Source of the DNA: Rhodoferax sp. PAMC 29310
GTDB lineage: Bacteria; Pseudomonadota; Gammaproteobacteria; Burkholderiales; Burkholderiaceae_C
Assembly: GCF_017948265.1 (NCBI RefSeq)
Contig: NZ_CP072852.1
Location: 3,968,001-4,032,000 of the forward strand
Length of the DNA: 64,000 nucleotides
Direction: 5' to 3'
The notes under the pieces were generated by a model. It was not told the DNA's origin, did not search any database, and saw only the letters and a program-made list of their open reading frames with translations. Made by a program: the position numbers and the translations under genes. Shown here in pieces: positions 27,053-36,887 of this stretch (within the stretch, counting starts at the first letter, position 1; each line of letters opens with the position of its first letter).

Positions 27053-27681
27053 AAGCCATCATCTTCTACCTTGACTTCATCTCGCCCTACGCCTACCTGG
27101 CGTTCGAGACCATGCCTGAGGCCCTGATGGGCCACAGCTATACCGTGACTTACAAGCCTGTGTTGTTTGCGGCGCTGCTCAAACACCACGGCCAATTGGG
27201 CCCGGCCGAGATACCTAGCAAGCGCGAGTGGACCTACCGCCAGGTGCAGTGGCTGGCCCAGCAACACGAGGTGGCCTTGCAAATGCCCGCCAGCCACCCC
27301 TTCAATCCGCTGGCGCTCTTGCGTCTGGCCGTGGCCAGCCAAGAGAAAGGCTTGCCCAACCGCTATGTGTGTGAACGCATTTTTCACCATGTCTGGCGGG
27401 GAGGGGCGGAGGCGTCTGACCCGGCGCGGCTGGCCGAGATCACGGCCAAACTGGCGTCCGCGCGCAATGCACAAGATGCTGACGTGAAAGCCCAGCTTCA
27501 GGCTCATACCGACGAGGCCATTGCCAAAGGTGTCTTTGGTGTGCCCACGCTGGAGGTGGACGGCAAACTATTTTGGGGGCTGGACGCCTTGCCCACGTTG
27601 CGGGCCTACGTGGCGGGCGACCCCTGGTTTGAGGCCCATTGGGATGCCGCCGCTCAGGTGGGACAGGGCGTTCGTCGTTAA
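27049..27681 (+). CDS. 2-hydroxychromene-2-carboxylate isomerase / DsbA-family (NahD-like)
   Basis: A 210-residue thioredoxin-fold protein of the HCCA isomerase/GST-kappa group. It lacks a CXXC pair; the active position is in FYLDFISPYAYLAFE, where a serine follows the first strand. The cis-proline loop is GVFGVPTLEVDGKLFWG. NahD uses glutathione to isomerise a naphthalene intermediate, but most chromosomal relatives have unknown substrates, and no aromatic pathway is nearby. It overlaps the preceding gene by four bases. Confidence 0.88.
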   Translation: MKAIIFYLDFISPYAYLAFETMPEALMGHSYTVTYKPVLFAALLKHHGQLGPAEIPSKREWTYRQVQWLAQQHEVALQMPASHPFNPLALLRLAVASQEKGLPNRYVCERIFHHVWRGGAEASDPARLAEITAKLASARNAQDADVKAQLQAHTDEAIAKGVFGVPTLEVDGKLFWGLDALPTLRAYVAGDPWFEAHWDAAAQVGQGVRR

Positions 27682-27707
27682 TTATTCTTGGCGCGGGACA
27701 CACGAAT

Positions 27708-29174
27708 ATGCCCGGCACCCACATCGCGTCTCACGCGCCTCTTAGTCCGGCGCATGAGCTGGAGTCGCTCACCCTGTGCCGGGTGGATGAGGCCCATCTC
27801 CGCCCCGCCGTTGAGGTGAGCTTTGGCACCGATGTGCTGGCCGTGGTGCGACTGTTTCAGGCGCGCAAGACCACGAGCGTGCTGGTGCGTGATACGTCGA
27901 CAGAACCGCATCGTTTGGGCATATTCACCACCACAGGTCTGCAGCGCGCCATTCTGAACGGGCAGGCGCTCGATCAATTGGCGGTAGGTGGCTTGTCGAG
28001 TTTCCCGGTGATCGCCGTGCAAGCGGCTGACCAACTCGGCGACGCCATGGCCGAAATGCTTCGCCACCGGGTGCACCGGGTGGTGGTGCGGGACGGCGAG
28101 GCGGTGGTCGGCCTTTTGGAAGCGCTGGACCTGTTCAGCTTTTTGTCCAACCAGTCGCATCTGATCACGGTGGAGATAGAAAACGCCAGTGACCTCTCGG
28201 GGCTCAGCCTGGCATCAAGCCGCATCACCCGCATGATGGGTTGGCTGTATCGCAACGGTTCACGTATTGAGTTGATTGCACGGCTGGTGCAGCAGCTCAA
28301 CGCCCGCCTGTTTGAGCGGGCCTGGCAGTTGATTGCCCCGCCGGACTTGGTGGCCAATAGCTGTCTGTTTGTCATGGGCAGCGAAGGGCGGGGGGAGCAG
28401 TTGCTCAAGACCGACCAGGACAACGGTCTGATTCTGTGCGACGGCTATGTACCGCCAGCCGACTTGGAGGCGATCTGCCAGCGGTTTTCTGATGCCCTAG
28501 CTGATTTTGGCTACCCGCCATGCCCCGGCAACATCATGCTGAGCAATCCGCAATGGCGACGAACGGCCAGCGATTGGGGGCAAACCACGCGCCAATGGGT
28601 CATGATGCCCGACGGCCAGAGTTTGATGAATCTGGCGATTTTTATGGGCGCCCATGCCGTGTGTGGCGACGCCAACTTGTTGGGCGATTTGAAGCGCGGT
28701 ATCAGTGACCGGATGATGGACAACGACGTCATGGTGAGTCGCTTTGCGGCGGCCATCGACGCCTTTGGCAGTGAGTCCGGCTGGTGGAGTCGTTTGGTGG
28801 GTCGCTCAGACCCCGACGTTGCCCTCAATTTAAAGAAAGAAGGCGTGTTCCCGCTGGTGCACGGCATACGCAGCCTGGCCCTGGCGCACCAGGTGGCAGA
28901 AAACGGCACGGCGGCGCGTATTGCCGCGCTGGTGTCACTGGGGCAACTGGAGCCAGACCTGGGCAACGACTTGAGAGACAGCCTGCATGTTTTCATTGGG
29001 CTCAAACTGCGTGCCGGCTTGGCAGAGTTGGAGCAGGGAAGCCCGGTGAGTGGCACGGTGAACAGCGCGTCGTTGGGCACCCTTGACCGCGACTTGCTAC
29101 AGGATGCCATTGGTGTCGTGAAGCGCTTTCGGGCCGTGCTTCGCCGCCGCTTCCATCTGGATGCCATGGGCTGA
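27708..29174 (+). CDS. CBS-pair DUF294 putative nucleotidyltransferase
   Basis: A 488-residue protein. Residues ~35-165 form a pair of CBS domains, regulatory modules that bind adenine nucleotides. A DUF294 nucleotidyltransferase-like domain follows, with the polymerase-beta-type signature MGSEGRGEQLLKTDQDNGLI (about residues 223-243), where Gly-Ser and a DxD-like pair bind metal and NTP. The C-terminal half is the DUF294_C helical region. The fold resembles GlnD uridylyltransferase, but the target is unknown. The ATG at 27708 is 26 bp after the isomerase stop. A second DUF294 gene lies at the right end of the window beside acetate-transport genes. Confidence 0.88.
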   Translation: MPGTHIASHAPLSPAHELESLTLCRVDEAHLRPAVEVSFGTDVLAVVRLFQARKTTSVLVRDTSTEPHRLGIFTTTGLQRAILNGQALDQLAVGGLSSFPVIAVQAADQLGDAMAEMLRHRVHRVVVRDGEAVVGLLEALDLFSFLSNQSHLITVEIENASDLSGLSLASSRITRMMGWLYRNGSRIELIARLVQQLNARLFERAWQLIAPPDLVANSCLFVMGSEGRGEQLLKTDQDNGLILCDGYVPPADLEAICQRFSDALADFGYPPCPGNIMLSNPQWRRTASDWGQTTRQWVMMPDGQSLMNLAIFMGAHAVCGDANLLGDLKRGISDRMMDNDVMVSRFAAAIDAFGSESGWWSRLVGRSDPDVALNLKKEGVFPLVHGIRSLALAHQVAENGTAARIAALVSLGQLEPDLGNDLRDSLHVFIGLKLRAGLAELEQGSPVSGTVNSASLGTLDRDLLQDAIGVVKRFRAVLRRRFHLDAMG

Positions 29175-29773
29175 GCCAATCAGGAGCATGCCACCGCCAT
29201 CGTCTGGTTGATGTACAAGGCTTCCTCCTCTTTCTACAACAGGCGAATGATCAGATGACTCTCCTGACACGAATGACTGGGGTGCCACGTTTGTGGGCGT
29301 CCAATTCGTGAGTCACCCTGAATCGGACGGGCTCTCACCGAGAGCTCAGGAAAATAGTGTTTCAAGCAACTATTCACTGCTGGGCGAGGAACGCCACCTG
29401 GACTGAATAGCGCACGAATAGTTGCCCGAGACCTTCGCCGACTGGCTCTTGCATCCCACGGTGAGCTGCATATCCATCGGAAGCCCTGCTCTGCGCCCGC
29501 AAGCCTCCACGGCGAGAACGCTCTGATGGTTCTAGGCTAGGAAAGGCTGACCATCCTTGGTGACACGTTTGGCATCCGCCTTTGACGACGAAGGGTGGTT
29601 CAATTTCCCAGGGACGCTGGGCCTGAACCTTGGCGAGCAGCCCGTTGGCTCGCCCATCGATGAAATTCCTGAGCGCAGTTGAAGGCCATGGACGGGTCCA
29701 GTCGAAGTGGGTATAAGGTTGTTGTGGCAATCAACACTCTCAGTACCTGTCACAACTACTTCAAGGAGAAACC
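29175..29773. other. Intergenic stretch, no gene recognised
   Basis: About 600 bp between the DUF294 gene and a lipoprotein gene. Open frames here have no recognisable domain or ribosome site. A small hairpin with arms GCTCTC/GAGAGC lies at 29332-29346. CAAGGAG at 29761-29767 belongs to the lipoprotein gene. Confidence 0.4.
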
Positions 29774-30436
29774 ATGCGCAAAACTCAATTGATCCTCGCT
29801 TTGTCAGCCTCCGTCTTGCTGGGGGCCTGTGCCACGACCCCCTCCAGTGGGCCGATGGGCTTTTTCCTCACGAGCGCCGGCCCCGGCGATGGCGCCAATC
29901 TCGGAGGCCTGGTTGGAGCCGACGCGCATTGCCAGAAGCTGGCGACCTCAGCTGGTGCAGGCAGTCGAACTTGGCGCGCCTACCTCAGTACTGGCTGGAC
30001 CAGCAAGACACCGGTCGTCAATGCGCGTGATCGCATTGGCAAAGGTCCCTGGTTCAATGCCAAGGGCGTGTTGATCGCGCGCGACGTGGAGCATCTGCAT
30101 GGCGCCAACAACCTTACCAAGGCTACCGCCCTGGACGAGAATGGCTCACTGGTCAACGGCCGCGGCGACACGCCGAACAGGCACGATATTTTGACCGGAT
30201 CGAGCAGCGATGGCAGGGCGTTTTCCTCAGCGCCGGGCATGCCTGAAATGACCTGCGGCGAATGGACAAAGAATGGCGACGGTTCGGCCATGACCGGCCA
30301 TCACGACCGCAGTGGCCTAGCCGACGACGCTTGGTCGAGGTCCTGGAACTCGTCCCACAACACGGCCGGTTGCGGTCAGCAGGCGCTCACGCGCACCGGC
30401 GGCGCTGGACTTCTCTACTGCTTCGCCATCGACTGA
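29774..30436 (+). CDS. Predicted outer-membrane/periplasmic lipoprotein, lectin-like
   Basis: A 220-residue secreted protein. The N-terminus MRKTQLILALSASVLLGAC is a lipoprotein signal, with the lipobox LGAC and Cys19 as the lipidated residue. The mature part has GGLVGADAHCQKLA, TWRAYLST, DRIGKGPWFNAKG and a closing GGAGLLYCFA; four cysteines (besides Cys19) could pair. This layout resembles the C-type-lectin/endostatin-like fold found in small secreted proteins, but I cannot name a function. AAGGAG precedes the ATG by seven bases. Its neighbours are small exported or membrane proteins with no clear theme. Confidence 0.82.
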   Translation: MRKTQLILALSASVLLGACATTPSSGPMGFFLTSAGPGDGANLGGLVGADAHCQKLATSAGAGSRTWRAYLSTGWTSKTPVVNARDRIGKGPWFNAKGVLIARDVEHLHGANNLTKATALDENGSLVNGRGDTPNRHDILTGSSSDGRAFSSAPGMPEMTCGEWTKNGDGSAMTGHHDRSGLADDAWSRSWNSSHNTAGCGQQALTRTGGAGLLYCFAID

Positions 30437-30691
30437 TGTCGCCAATGGGCGGATATTGCCTTCACGGTCTCCGACACGGAGAATCGCAGGTGCAACGGTT
30501 CGGCTGATATCGGCAGGCTTGAGTCAATACGGACCGTTCTCGTTTTGCGGCCAAGCCGCCATGAATATTCCCGCTTGCGCCTGAACCCAGTCCCTGCTTG
30601 TGGCCCTGCGACATCCGAGGTTTTCGGCATCGCATTTGACAGCCCGGATCCCCGCGAATAGCATCATTTTCCGCTTTTAAACGGAGGTCTT

Positions 30692-31084
30692 ATGCACATG
30701 CCCTTGCTCATTCGACGTTGCCTCGCCGGATTGCTGTTGATGGGAGCCTGCCTGAGCGTCGCCTTCGCCCACCACGGCTGGCGCTGGACGGATGATGGAC
30801 AGTTCGAATTGACAGCCAAGGTCGAAAAGGCCTCGCTGGGCAACCCACACGGTGTACTGACGATGGATGCAGATGGTTCGAAATGGTTGGTCGAGGTGGG
30901 TCAGCCATGGCGCAATGCGCAGGCTGGCCTAAGCGATTCGATGATGGCCAAGGGCGCTACATTGACGATTGTCGGCAAACGGTCCGCCGACGACAAAGAG
31001 CAGCGCATGAAGGCGGAGCGCATCATCATCGATGGCAGGAAGTTCGACCTCTATCCGGAACGCCTGCCGGATGGGAGCAGGTAG
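30692..31084 (+). CDS. DUF6152-type periplasmic protein
   Basis: A 130-residue exported protein. The signal peptide covers residues 1 to about 26, ending SVAFA before HHGWRW. The mature domain has the features of the DUF6152 group: AHHGW near the start, NPHGVLTM, VEVGQPWRN, GATLTIVGKRS and LYPERLP. Histidines at the mature N-terminus might bind metal, but no function is established. It lies 21 bp before a DUF6644-type membrane protein, a pairing I have seen for these families, so they probably work together. Confidence 0.82.
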   Translation: MHMPLLIRRCLAGLLLMGACLSVAFAHHGWRWTDDGQFELTAKVEKASLGNPHGVLTMDADGSKWLVEVGQPWRNAQAGLSDSMMAKGATLTIVGKRSADDKEQRMKAERIIIDGRKFDLYPERLPDGSR

Positions 31085-31105
31085 CGACCATCCAACTGAG
31101 CTCGC

Positions 31106-31588
31106 TTGAGTTCTTTACTGGAAATCTTCGAGGGCCTGGACAGCAGCGCGCTGTCGGTCAGCCTTCGGGCCTCAGAATGGTTGTACCCATTGGTCAATGC
31201 GCTGCACATTGTGGGCATCGCGCTGTTGATTGGTCCGATCCTCATTCTGGATTGGCGCGTGCTGCGTCGGCGTGGATCACCCGTCCTATCCGTTTTGGCC
31301 TCGCTATTGTTGCCGGTTGCGCGTGGTGGCTTTGTGCTCGCGCTGATGGCTGGATCTTTGTTGTTCATGGCGCGCCCTCTGGACTACGCCTTCAACACAC
31401 TTTTTCAGATCAAGCTGGGATTCATTGTGCTGGCCTTGCTGAACATCGCATTGCTTCACCACAGCAAGGCTTGGGACCTCGCGGTGGCGCATAACGACCC
31501 GCATTGGCGCGTGCGGCTGGCCTGCGGTTTTTCGCTTTTATTTTGGTTGATGGCGCTAGGCCTTGGACGGTTGATCGGCTACCGTTGA
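31106..31588 (+). CDS. DUF6644-type integral membrane protein
   Basis: A 160-residue protein with four predicted membrane helices (about residues 28-48, 61-87, 98-116 and 137-158). A TTG at 31106 is the likely start, since no ATG gives a complete first helix. Histidines in LVNALHIVGIALLIGPI and NIALLHHSKAW are suggestive of heme- or metal-related proteins of the DUF6644 family. It directly follows the DUF6152 gene and is probably co-transcribed with it. Function unknown. Confidence 0.8.
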   Translation: MSSLLEIFEGLDSSALSVSLRASEWLYPLVNALHIVGIALLIGPILILDWRVLRRRGSPVLSVLASLLLPVARGGFVLALMAGSLLFMARPLDYAFNTLFQIKLGFIVLALLNIALLHHSKAWDLAVAHNDPHWRVRLACGFSLLFWLMALGLGRLIGYR

Positions 31589-31722
31589 TTCCGGTTCAGG
31601 TCGCGCTCAACGCTCAATCCGTGTGCATGATGGCGTTGGGCGGGCTGACGGGCTGAAAAGAGGATCGGCCTGATCTTTTGGAAAGAGTTGTTGCGCAAAA
31701 GCCCGGTATGCCGCCTAGCACA

Positions 31723-31751
31723 AAAAAACCGGGCGCAGGGCCCGGTTTTTT
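31723..31751 (-). terminator. Bidirectional intrinsic terminator
   Basis: A perfect stem AAAAAACCGGGC (31723-31734) and GCCCGGTTTTTT (31740-31751) around GCAGG. The A and T runs on both sides make it work in both directions. It ends the leftward actP operon and can also stop rightward transcription from the DUF6644 gene. Confidence 0.92.
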
Positions 31752-31788
31752 GAGGTCAACTGGCAGAACCGAGTTCTGCCGTGGTTGA

Positions 31789-33515
31789 TCAGTGGCCGGA
31801 GGCGCCAGAAGCGCCCAAACCGGTCTCTGAGCGAACCTGCTGAGCCGGGAAGGCCGCACGCTCTTTGGCGGCGTTGGCGCTGCGATCCAGGATGGAGAAC
31901 AGCCAGATGCCCAGGAAGCCAATCGTCATGGAGAACAGTGCAGGCGAGGTGTACGGGAACCAGGCTGAACCTTTGGGGTTGCCCAGAGTCGCTTCCCACA
32001 CGGAGGGCGACACAATGGTCAGGCCCACCGACGAGATCAGACCCATGAAGCCGCCAATGACGGCGCCCTTGGTGGTGCAGTCTTTCCACAACACGGCCAT
32101 GAACAGCACCGGGAAGTTGGCCGACGCCGCAATGGCAAAGGCAAGGGACACCATGAAGGCAATGTTCTGCTTTTCAAAGGCAATGCCCAGTGCGACCGCA
32201 ATCACGCCGAGCACCTGGGTGGTGACGCGAGATACTTTCAGTTCAGACGCGCTGTCAGCCTTGCCCTTTTTGATGACCGTGGCATAGATGTCATGTGACA
32301 CCGCAGAGGCACCCGACAAGGTCAAGCCCGCCACCACCGCAAGAATGGTCGCAAAAGCCACCGCCGAGATGAAGCCGAAGAAGACATTGCCGCCCAAGGC
32401 TTTGGCCACCAGAACCGCCGCCATATTGGCAGAGCCGCCGCCGCCCTTGATGATGCCCGTGGCCGTATCAGCAAACTCGGGGTTGGTCAAAACCAGCGTG
32501 ATGGCGCCAAAACCGATGATGAAAATCAGCACATAGAAGTAGCCAATCCAGGTGGTGGCCCACAGCACGGATTTACGAGCTTGCTTGGCATCAGGTACGG
32601 TGAAGAAGCGCATCAAAATGTGGGGCAAGCCAGCGGTGCCGAACATCAGCGCCATACCAAACGAGATGGCAGAGATCGGGTCCTTGATGAAACCGCCAGG
32701 TCCCATGATGGTCAGACCAATTTTTGCGGCATCTTCGGAGGTTTTGCCACCATTCAAGGCCAGTTGCGTCTTGACTTCAACCCCTTTGGCAAACAAGGCT
32801 TCAAAGCTGAAGCCGTAATTCGACATGACCATGATGGCCATGAAGGTGACGCCCGCCAGCAACATGACTGCCTTGATGATTTGCACCCAAGTGGTGGCTG
32901 TCATGCCGCCAAAGAGCACGTAGACCATCATCAGCGCGCCCACCAGCACCACGGCGATCCAGTAGTCCAGACCAAACAGCAGCTTGATCAATGCGCCCGC
33001 ACCCACCATCTGGGCAATCAGGTAAAACGCCACCACCACCAGCGTGCCCGAGGCCGCGAAGATGCGGATCGGTGTTTGCTGGAAGCGGTACCCGGCTACG
33101 TCGGCAAAAGTGAACTTGCCCAGGTTGCGCAGGCGCTCGGCCATCAGGAAGGTGATAACGGGCCAGCCGACCAGGAAGCCGATCGAGTAGATCAGGCCGT
33201 CATAGCCCGAGGCCATGACCGCTGCGGAAATACCGAGGAACGAGGCGGCAGACATGTAGTCGCCGGCAATGGCCAAACCATTTTGAAATCGGTGATACCG
33301 CCGCCTGCGGTGTAAAAGTCAGACGCCGACTTGGTTTTTCCAGCCGCCCATTTGGTTATGAACAAAGTGGCCACCACAAAGCCGCCGAACATGCTGATCG
33401 CCACCCAGTTGGTGGGTTGCTTTTCGACTTGACCGAGGTCGGCGCCTGCAGCCAATGCCGTTCCGGCTGCCAGCAGCATCAGCAGCGCAGCCAGGAAGAA
33501 TTGAAACTTTTTCAT
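31789..33515 (-). pseudogene. actP: Cation/acetate symporter, frameshifted
   Basis: Sodium:solute symporter of the ActP type (acetate and other short acids). The N-terminal ~75 residues, with a signal-like start MKKFQFFLAALLMLLAAGTALA and [15 protein letters not shown], are in one frame. The rest, from [20 protein letters not shown] to the C-terminus, is in another. The break is near 33281-33287, where one base appears to be missing between GATTTC and AAAATGG. Everything else is full length, about 570 residues, so this is either a recent null mutation or a sequencing error. It overlaps the DUF485 gene by four bases, as in a normal yjcH-actP pair. Confidence 0.88.
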
Positions 33516-33820
33516 TTGGAAGCTTCTTTCAGGATGCTGGCAGTCAATTCATCAAATTCGCTGTTGGCACGGCGCACGTAGATGGCGGTGATCACAACGG
33601 TAAAAATAATCACGCCCAAGCCAATGGGAATGCCCAGGGACGTGACCCCGGCCCCGATGGGTTGCGCGAGAAACGATTTGTCAAATGCAATCAGGGCGAT
33701 GTAGCCGTAATACACGACCATCATCAACAGTGTCAGGCCCCAACCAAAGCTGTTTCGCTTGCGCCGAAGCTCGTGGTACTTGGGATTTTTTTGAATTTTG
33801 TCTACAACGGGATCACTCAT
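33512..33820 (-). CDS. DUF485 inner-membrane protein, YjcH type
   Basis: A 102-residue membrane protein with two helices. It is the customary partner of ActP (yjcH-actP order). The cytoplasmic N-terminus carries KIQKNPKYHELRRKRNSFGW, then helices around LTLLMMVVYYGYIALIAF and IPIGLGVIIFTVVITAIYV. AAGGAG lies six bases before the ATG at 33820. The stop overlaps the start of actP by four bases. Confidence 0.93.
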   Translation of the reverse strand: MSDPVVDKIQKNPKYHELRRKRNSFGWGLTLLMMVVYYGYIALIAFDKSFLAQPIGAGVTSLGIPIGLGVIIFTVVITAIYVRRANSEFDELTASILKEASK

Positions 33821-34086
33821 GTGACACTCCTTTTGAGGGTTAATAGGTTTAATTAAACGTATCGTTAGCACATTTGATAGATATTGCCAAGTCGTACTGA
33901 CCCACTCCTTACGACTTTTGTGGAAAAGCGTGTGGGTGGCTAAAAAACCAGAGTATTTTTTGGAGCGTTAGGGCGGTGTGCGCATGGGCATAACGCATGG
34001 CCGAGAGGGTGTGAACCTGGTAACAACACCCGCCGCTCACGTCGAGCGCCGGGGCGAGTCAGCGTACCGCCCGAAGGAATGGGGAT

Positions 34087-34923
34087 TCAGTGCGTCGGCG
34101 AATTCACCGATGGCTCGTCGGCAACAGGCAGGCCGCCTGGTGCGCTGTTAGCTGCCGGGTGTGTGTGATGTCGGTGAGCTCGACTGCTGCGGCTGCTGCC
34201 GCCTCCGCTGCGGTGTCGGAGACGACGACGCTCGGCTTTGCGCCGGTGGTAGGCCAGGCCAAACTTCGCGAGGTGGAACAGGCCATAAAGGCCGGCGGCA
34301 GATAGAGCCCAGGGTTTGATCTCATCTATCAAAGCCATCAACAATATTTCTGCTTTGATTTGATTCTCTGCATGTTGCTCAGCCGAGACGGGGGGCGAAG
34401 ATCTGTCGGGGGTGTCCCAGGTTTTTCCCTGTGTGCCCAGCTGTCTTGGGTCGGATCCCGCCTTGCCGCTATTGACATCAGTGAACTCGGCAGTGGAGTC
34501 TGGGCGGTCGCCCAAAGTCACGGAGCGAATGGCGCTCACAATGCCAGACTTCAGGGCGTCTTCATAGGTGGGGCGAATCGTCTCCTTGACGGCGTTGGAC
34601 ATTTCCTTCATCAGTCTTGGAGACTGCGCCTCAGCGGTGGCCGGGTTGCGGACCTGCAGCGGTGCTCGGAAGGGGCTGAGTGTGGTAGCTGAGGGGTTGC
34701 CCTCAGCGATCGATTGCTCAATCGCTCTGTCCCGCAGAAGATCCAGCTGAGATTCCTGCGCCCCAGACCCCGGTGAGTTGCCGGGGGATGGCATGGTCGC
34801 GCCAAGGGGTGTGTCTGACTGTGTTGAAAAAGAGGCTGCGGCCGCGCTCATGGGGGCCAGTAAGAAAAAAAGGCAGATAACCGCGTTTGCGGTCTTTTGT
34901 TGATTGTCAGCTGAGAATCGCAT
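34087..34923 (-). CDS. Hypothetical exported/membrane protein
   Basis: A 278-residue protein with no recognised domain. The N-terminus has a signal-peptide-like hydrophobic stretch (AVICLFFLLAPMSAAAA, about residues 14-30). A long polar, low-complexity middle follows, then a single hydrophobic helix (ALSAAGLYGLFHLAKFGLAYH, about residues 211-231) and an Arg/His-rich tail. The ATG at 34923 fits the signal sequence; a TTG at 34983 is an alternative. Its promoter region overlaps the upstream region of the divergent MHS transporter gene. Function unknown. Confidence 0.6.
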   Translation of the reverse strand: MRFSADNQQKTANAVICLFFLLAPMSAAAASFSTQSDTPLGATMPSPGNSPGSGAQESQLDLLRDRAIEQSIAEGNPSATTLSPFRAPLQVRNPATAEAQSPRLMKEMSNAVKETIRPTYEDALKSGIVSAIRSVTLGDRPDSTAEFTDVNSGKAGSDPRQLGTQGKTWDTPDRSSPPVSAEQHAENQIKAEILLMALIDEIKPWALSAAGLYGLFHLAKFGLAYHRRKAERRRLRHRSGGGSSRSSRAHRHHTHPAANSAPGGLPVADEPSVNSPTH

Positions 34924-35150
34924 TGCCGGAAATAACGCACCTACAGAACAGGCACCCCAGCGATGCCTTTGCGTCGATTCCAATCGATTTCAGGAACGGT
35001 GTCAACGTCAGCGCAGCCGCGTCGCAACTTGCATTCACCCGGTCTCCGGCGCCATTTACCGATGGGGACCTGGGTGGCCCGCCCTGGCAATCTCCCGGCC
35101 TTCTGGATTGTTACGGTATGTTTCCGTTGTGTTGGCGCGACGTCAGATTG

Positions 35151-36887
35151 ATGTCAGTTGCCCCTTTGATAGTGCTCGCAGCAGGCTCAACCCCTGACGA
35201 TAAAAACACCCCAAAGGGAGACAACCCCATCGCCACCTCACCGGCAGCGCCGCCACTGAGTGCCACGCAGAAAAAAGTGGTCTTTGCCACGTCACTGGGC
35301 ACCGTGTTCGAGTGGTACGACTTCTACCTGTATGGCGCGCTGGCCACCATCATTGCGCGGCAGTTCTTCAGCGGGCTGGACGACGGCTCGGCCTATTTCT
35401 TTGCCTTGCTCACCTTTGCGGCCGGCTTTGTCGTGCGGCCATTCGGGGCGCTGGTGTTTGGCCGCCTGGGTGACATGGTGGGGCGCAAATACACCTTCAT
35501 CGTCACCATATTGATCATGGGCTTGTCCACTTTCATCGTTGGCGTGGTTCCCAACTACGCCAGCATTGGTGTGGCCGCGCCTTTGATCCTGATCTTTTTG
35601 CGCTTGCTGCAGGGGCTTGCCATGGGCGGGGAATACGGCGGCGCCGCCACCTATGTGGCTGAATATGCCCCCAAGGGCCGGCGTGGCGCCTACACGGCGT
35701 GGATTCAAACCACTGCCACCTTGGGTTTGGCGCTGAGTCTGTTGGTGGTGCTGGGCACGCGCTGGTTGCTGGGCGACCATGCCTTTGAGGACTGGGGCTG
35801 GCGGATTCCCTTTTTGCTGTCCATCTTGCTGCTGGGGGTGTCGGTTTACATCCGGCTTAACCTCAGCGAGTCACCGGCTTTCCTGCGGATGAAAGCCCAG
35901 GGGCGCCGCTCCAAGGCTCCCCTGACGGAGTCGTTTGCTCGGGTCAACAACCTCAAAACGGTGCTGTTGGCGCTGGCGGGTCTGACTGGCGGGCAGGCTG
36001 TGATCTGGTACTGCAGCCAGCTGTATGTGTTGTTCTTTTTGACCCAGTCGCTCATGGTTGAAGCCACAGTGGCCACCCTCTGGGTCGCCGCATCCCTGTT
36101 GCTTGGCTCGCCCTTTTTTGTGCTGTTTGGTGCGTGGTCAGACAAGGTAGGGCGCAAGCCGATCATCATGTTGGGCTGCGCGCTGGCGGCCGCCAGCTAC
36201 TTCCCGGTGTTTTCCGCGTTGACGGCGGCGGCCAACCCCGCACTGGCCACGGCGCAGGCCACCAATCAGGTGACAGTGACCGCGGATCAGGCTGAATGTT
36301 CGTTTCAACTCGACCTCACCGGCTCCGCCCGTTTCTCAAGTTCTTGCGATATGGCCAAGCAAGCGCTGGCAGCCGCGTCCGTCAGCTACACCAATGTGGC
36401 GGGGGTGGTGGGCACACCGGCGGTCATCCATGTGGGCGGGGTCGCCGTTTCAAGCTACAGCGTGCAGGGGTTGAGTGGCGCAGAGGCCCGTCGACACGCG
36501 GACACCTTCAAGGCCATGTTGGCTCAGGCGCTGGCTGACGCGGGCTACCCCACCAAGGCGGACATGAGCAGGGTCAATACCTGGGGGGTGATGGCCTTGC
36601 TCATTTACTTGGTGGTTTTGGTCGCCATGGTCTACGGCCCCATGGCAGCCGCGCTGGCAGAAATGTTCCCCACCCGCCTGCGTTACACCTCTGTCAGCTT
36701 GCCGTATCACATTGGCAACGGCTGGTTGGGCGGCTTGCTGCCGACCATCGCCTTTGCCGTGGTCGCGCAAACCGGTGACATGTACAGCGGCCTGTGGTAC
36801 CCCGTCATCGTGGCCGGTGCCACCGCCGTGGTCGGCACCCTGTGGCTGAAAGAGACCAAAGACGTTGATCTCGACAAGGTGGAATGA
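35151..36887 (+). CDS. MHS-family major facilitator transporter
   Basis: Proton-coupled transporter of the metabolite:H+ symporter group, about 578 residues and 12 membrane helices. Landmarks are GTVFEWYDFYLYG (first helix), RPFGALVFGRLGDMVGRKY (loop 2-3), LRLLQGLAMGGEYGGAATYVAE, and a second GAWSDKVGRKP. A polar insert of ~110 residues (about 360-473) with two cysteines lies between helices in the second half and is probably periplasmic. The start is uncertain. The ATG at 35151 is used, but the best ribosome site (AAGGGAG near 35214) precedes an ATC codon at 35230. Substrates of such proteins are organic acids or betaines. Confidence 0.85.
   Translation: MSVAPLIVLAAGSTPDDKNTPKGDNPIATSPAAPPLSATQKKVVFATSLGTVFEWYDFYLYGALATIIARQFFSGLDDGSAYFFALLTFAAGFVVRPFGALVFGRLGDMVGRKYTFIVTILIMGLSTFIVGVVPNYASIGVAAPLILIFLRLLQGLAMGGEYGGAATYVAEYAPKGRRGAYTAWIQTTATLGLALSLLVVLGTRWLLGDHAFEDWGWRIPFLLSILLLGVSVYIRLNLSESPAFLRMKAQGRRSKAPLTESFARVNNLKTVLLALAGLTGGQAVIWYCSQLYVLFFLTQSLMVEATVATLWVAASLLLGSPFFVLFGAWSDKVGRKPIIMLGCALAAASYFPVFSALTAAANPALATAQATNQVTVTADQAECSFQLDLTGSARFSSSCDMAKQALAAASVSYTNVAGVVGTPAVIHVGGVAVSSYSVQGLSGAEARRHADTFKAMLAQALADAGYPTKADMSRVNTWGVMALLIYLVVLVAMVYGPMAAALAEMFPTRLRYTSVSLPYHIGNGWLGGLLPTIAFAVVAQTGDMYSGLWYPVIVAGATAVVGTLWLKETKDVDLDKVE

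Noticed and set aside
29374..29730. Open frame of 118 codons on the minus strand with a CQTCHQ motif
   Set aside because: The CxxCH-like string is isolated, there is no signal peptide or ribosome site, and the rest resembles no cytochrome or other family.
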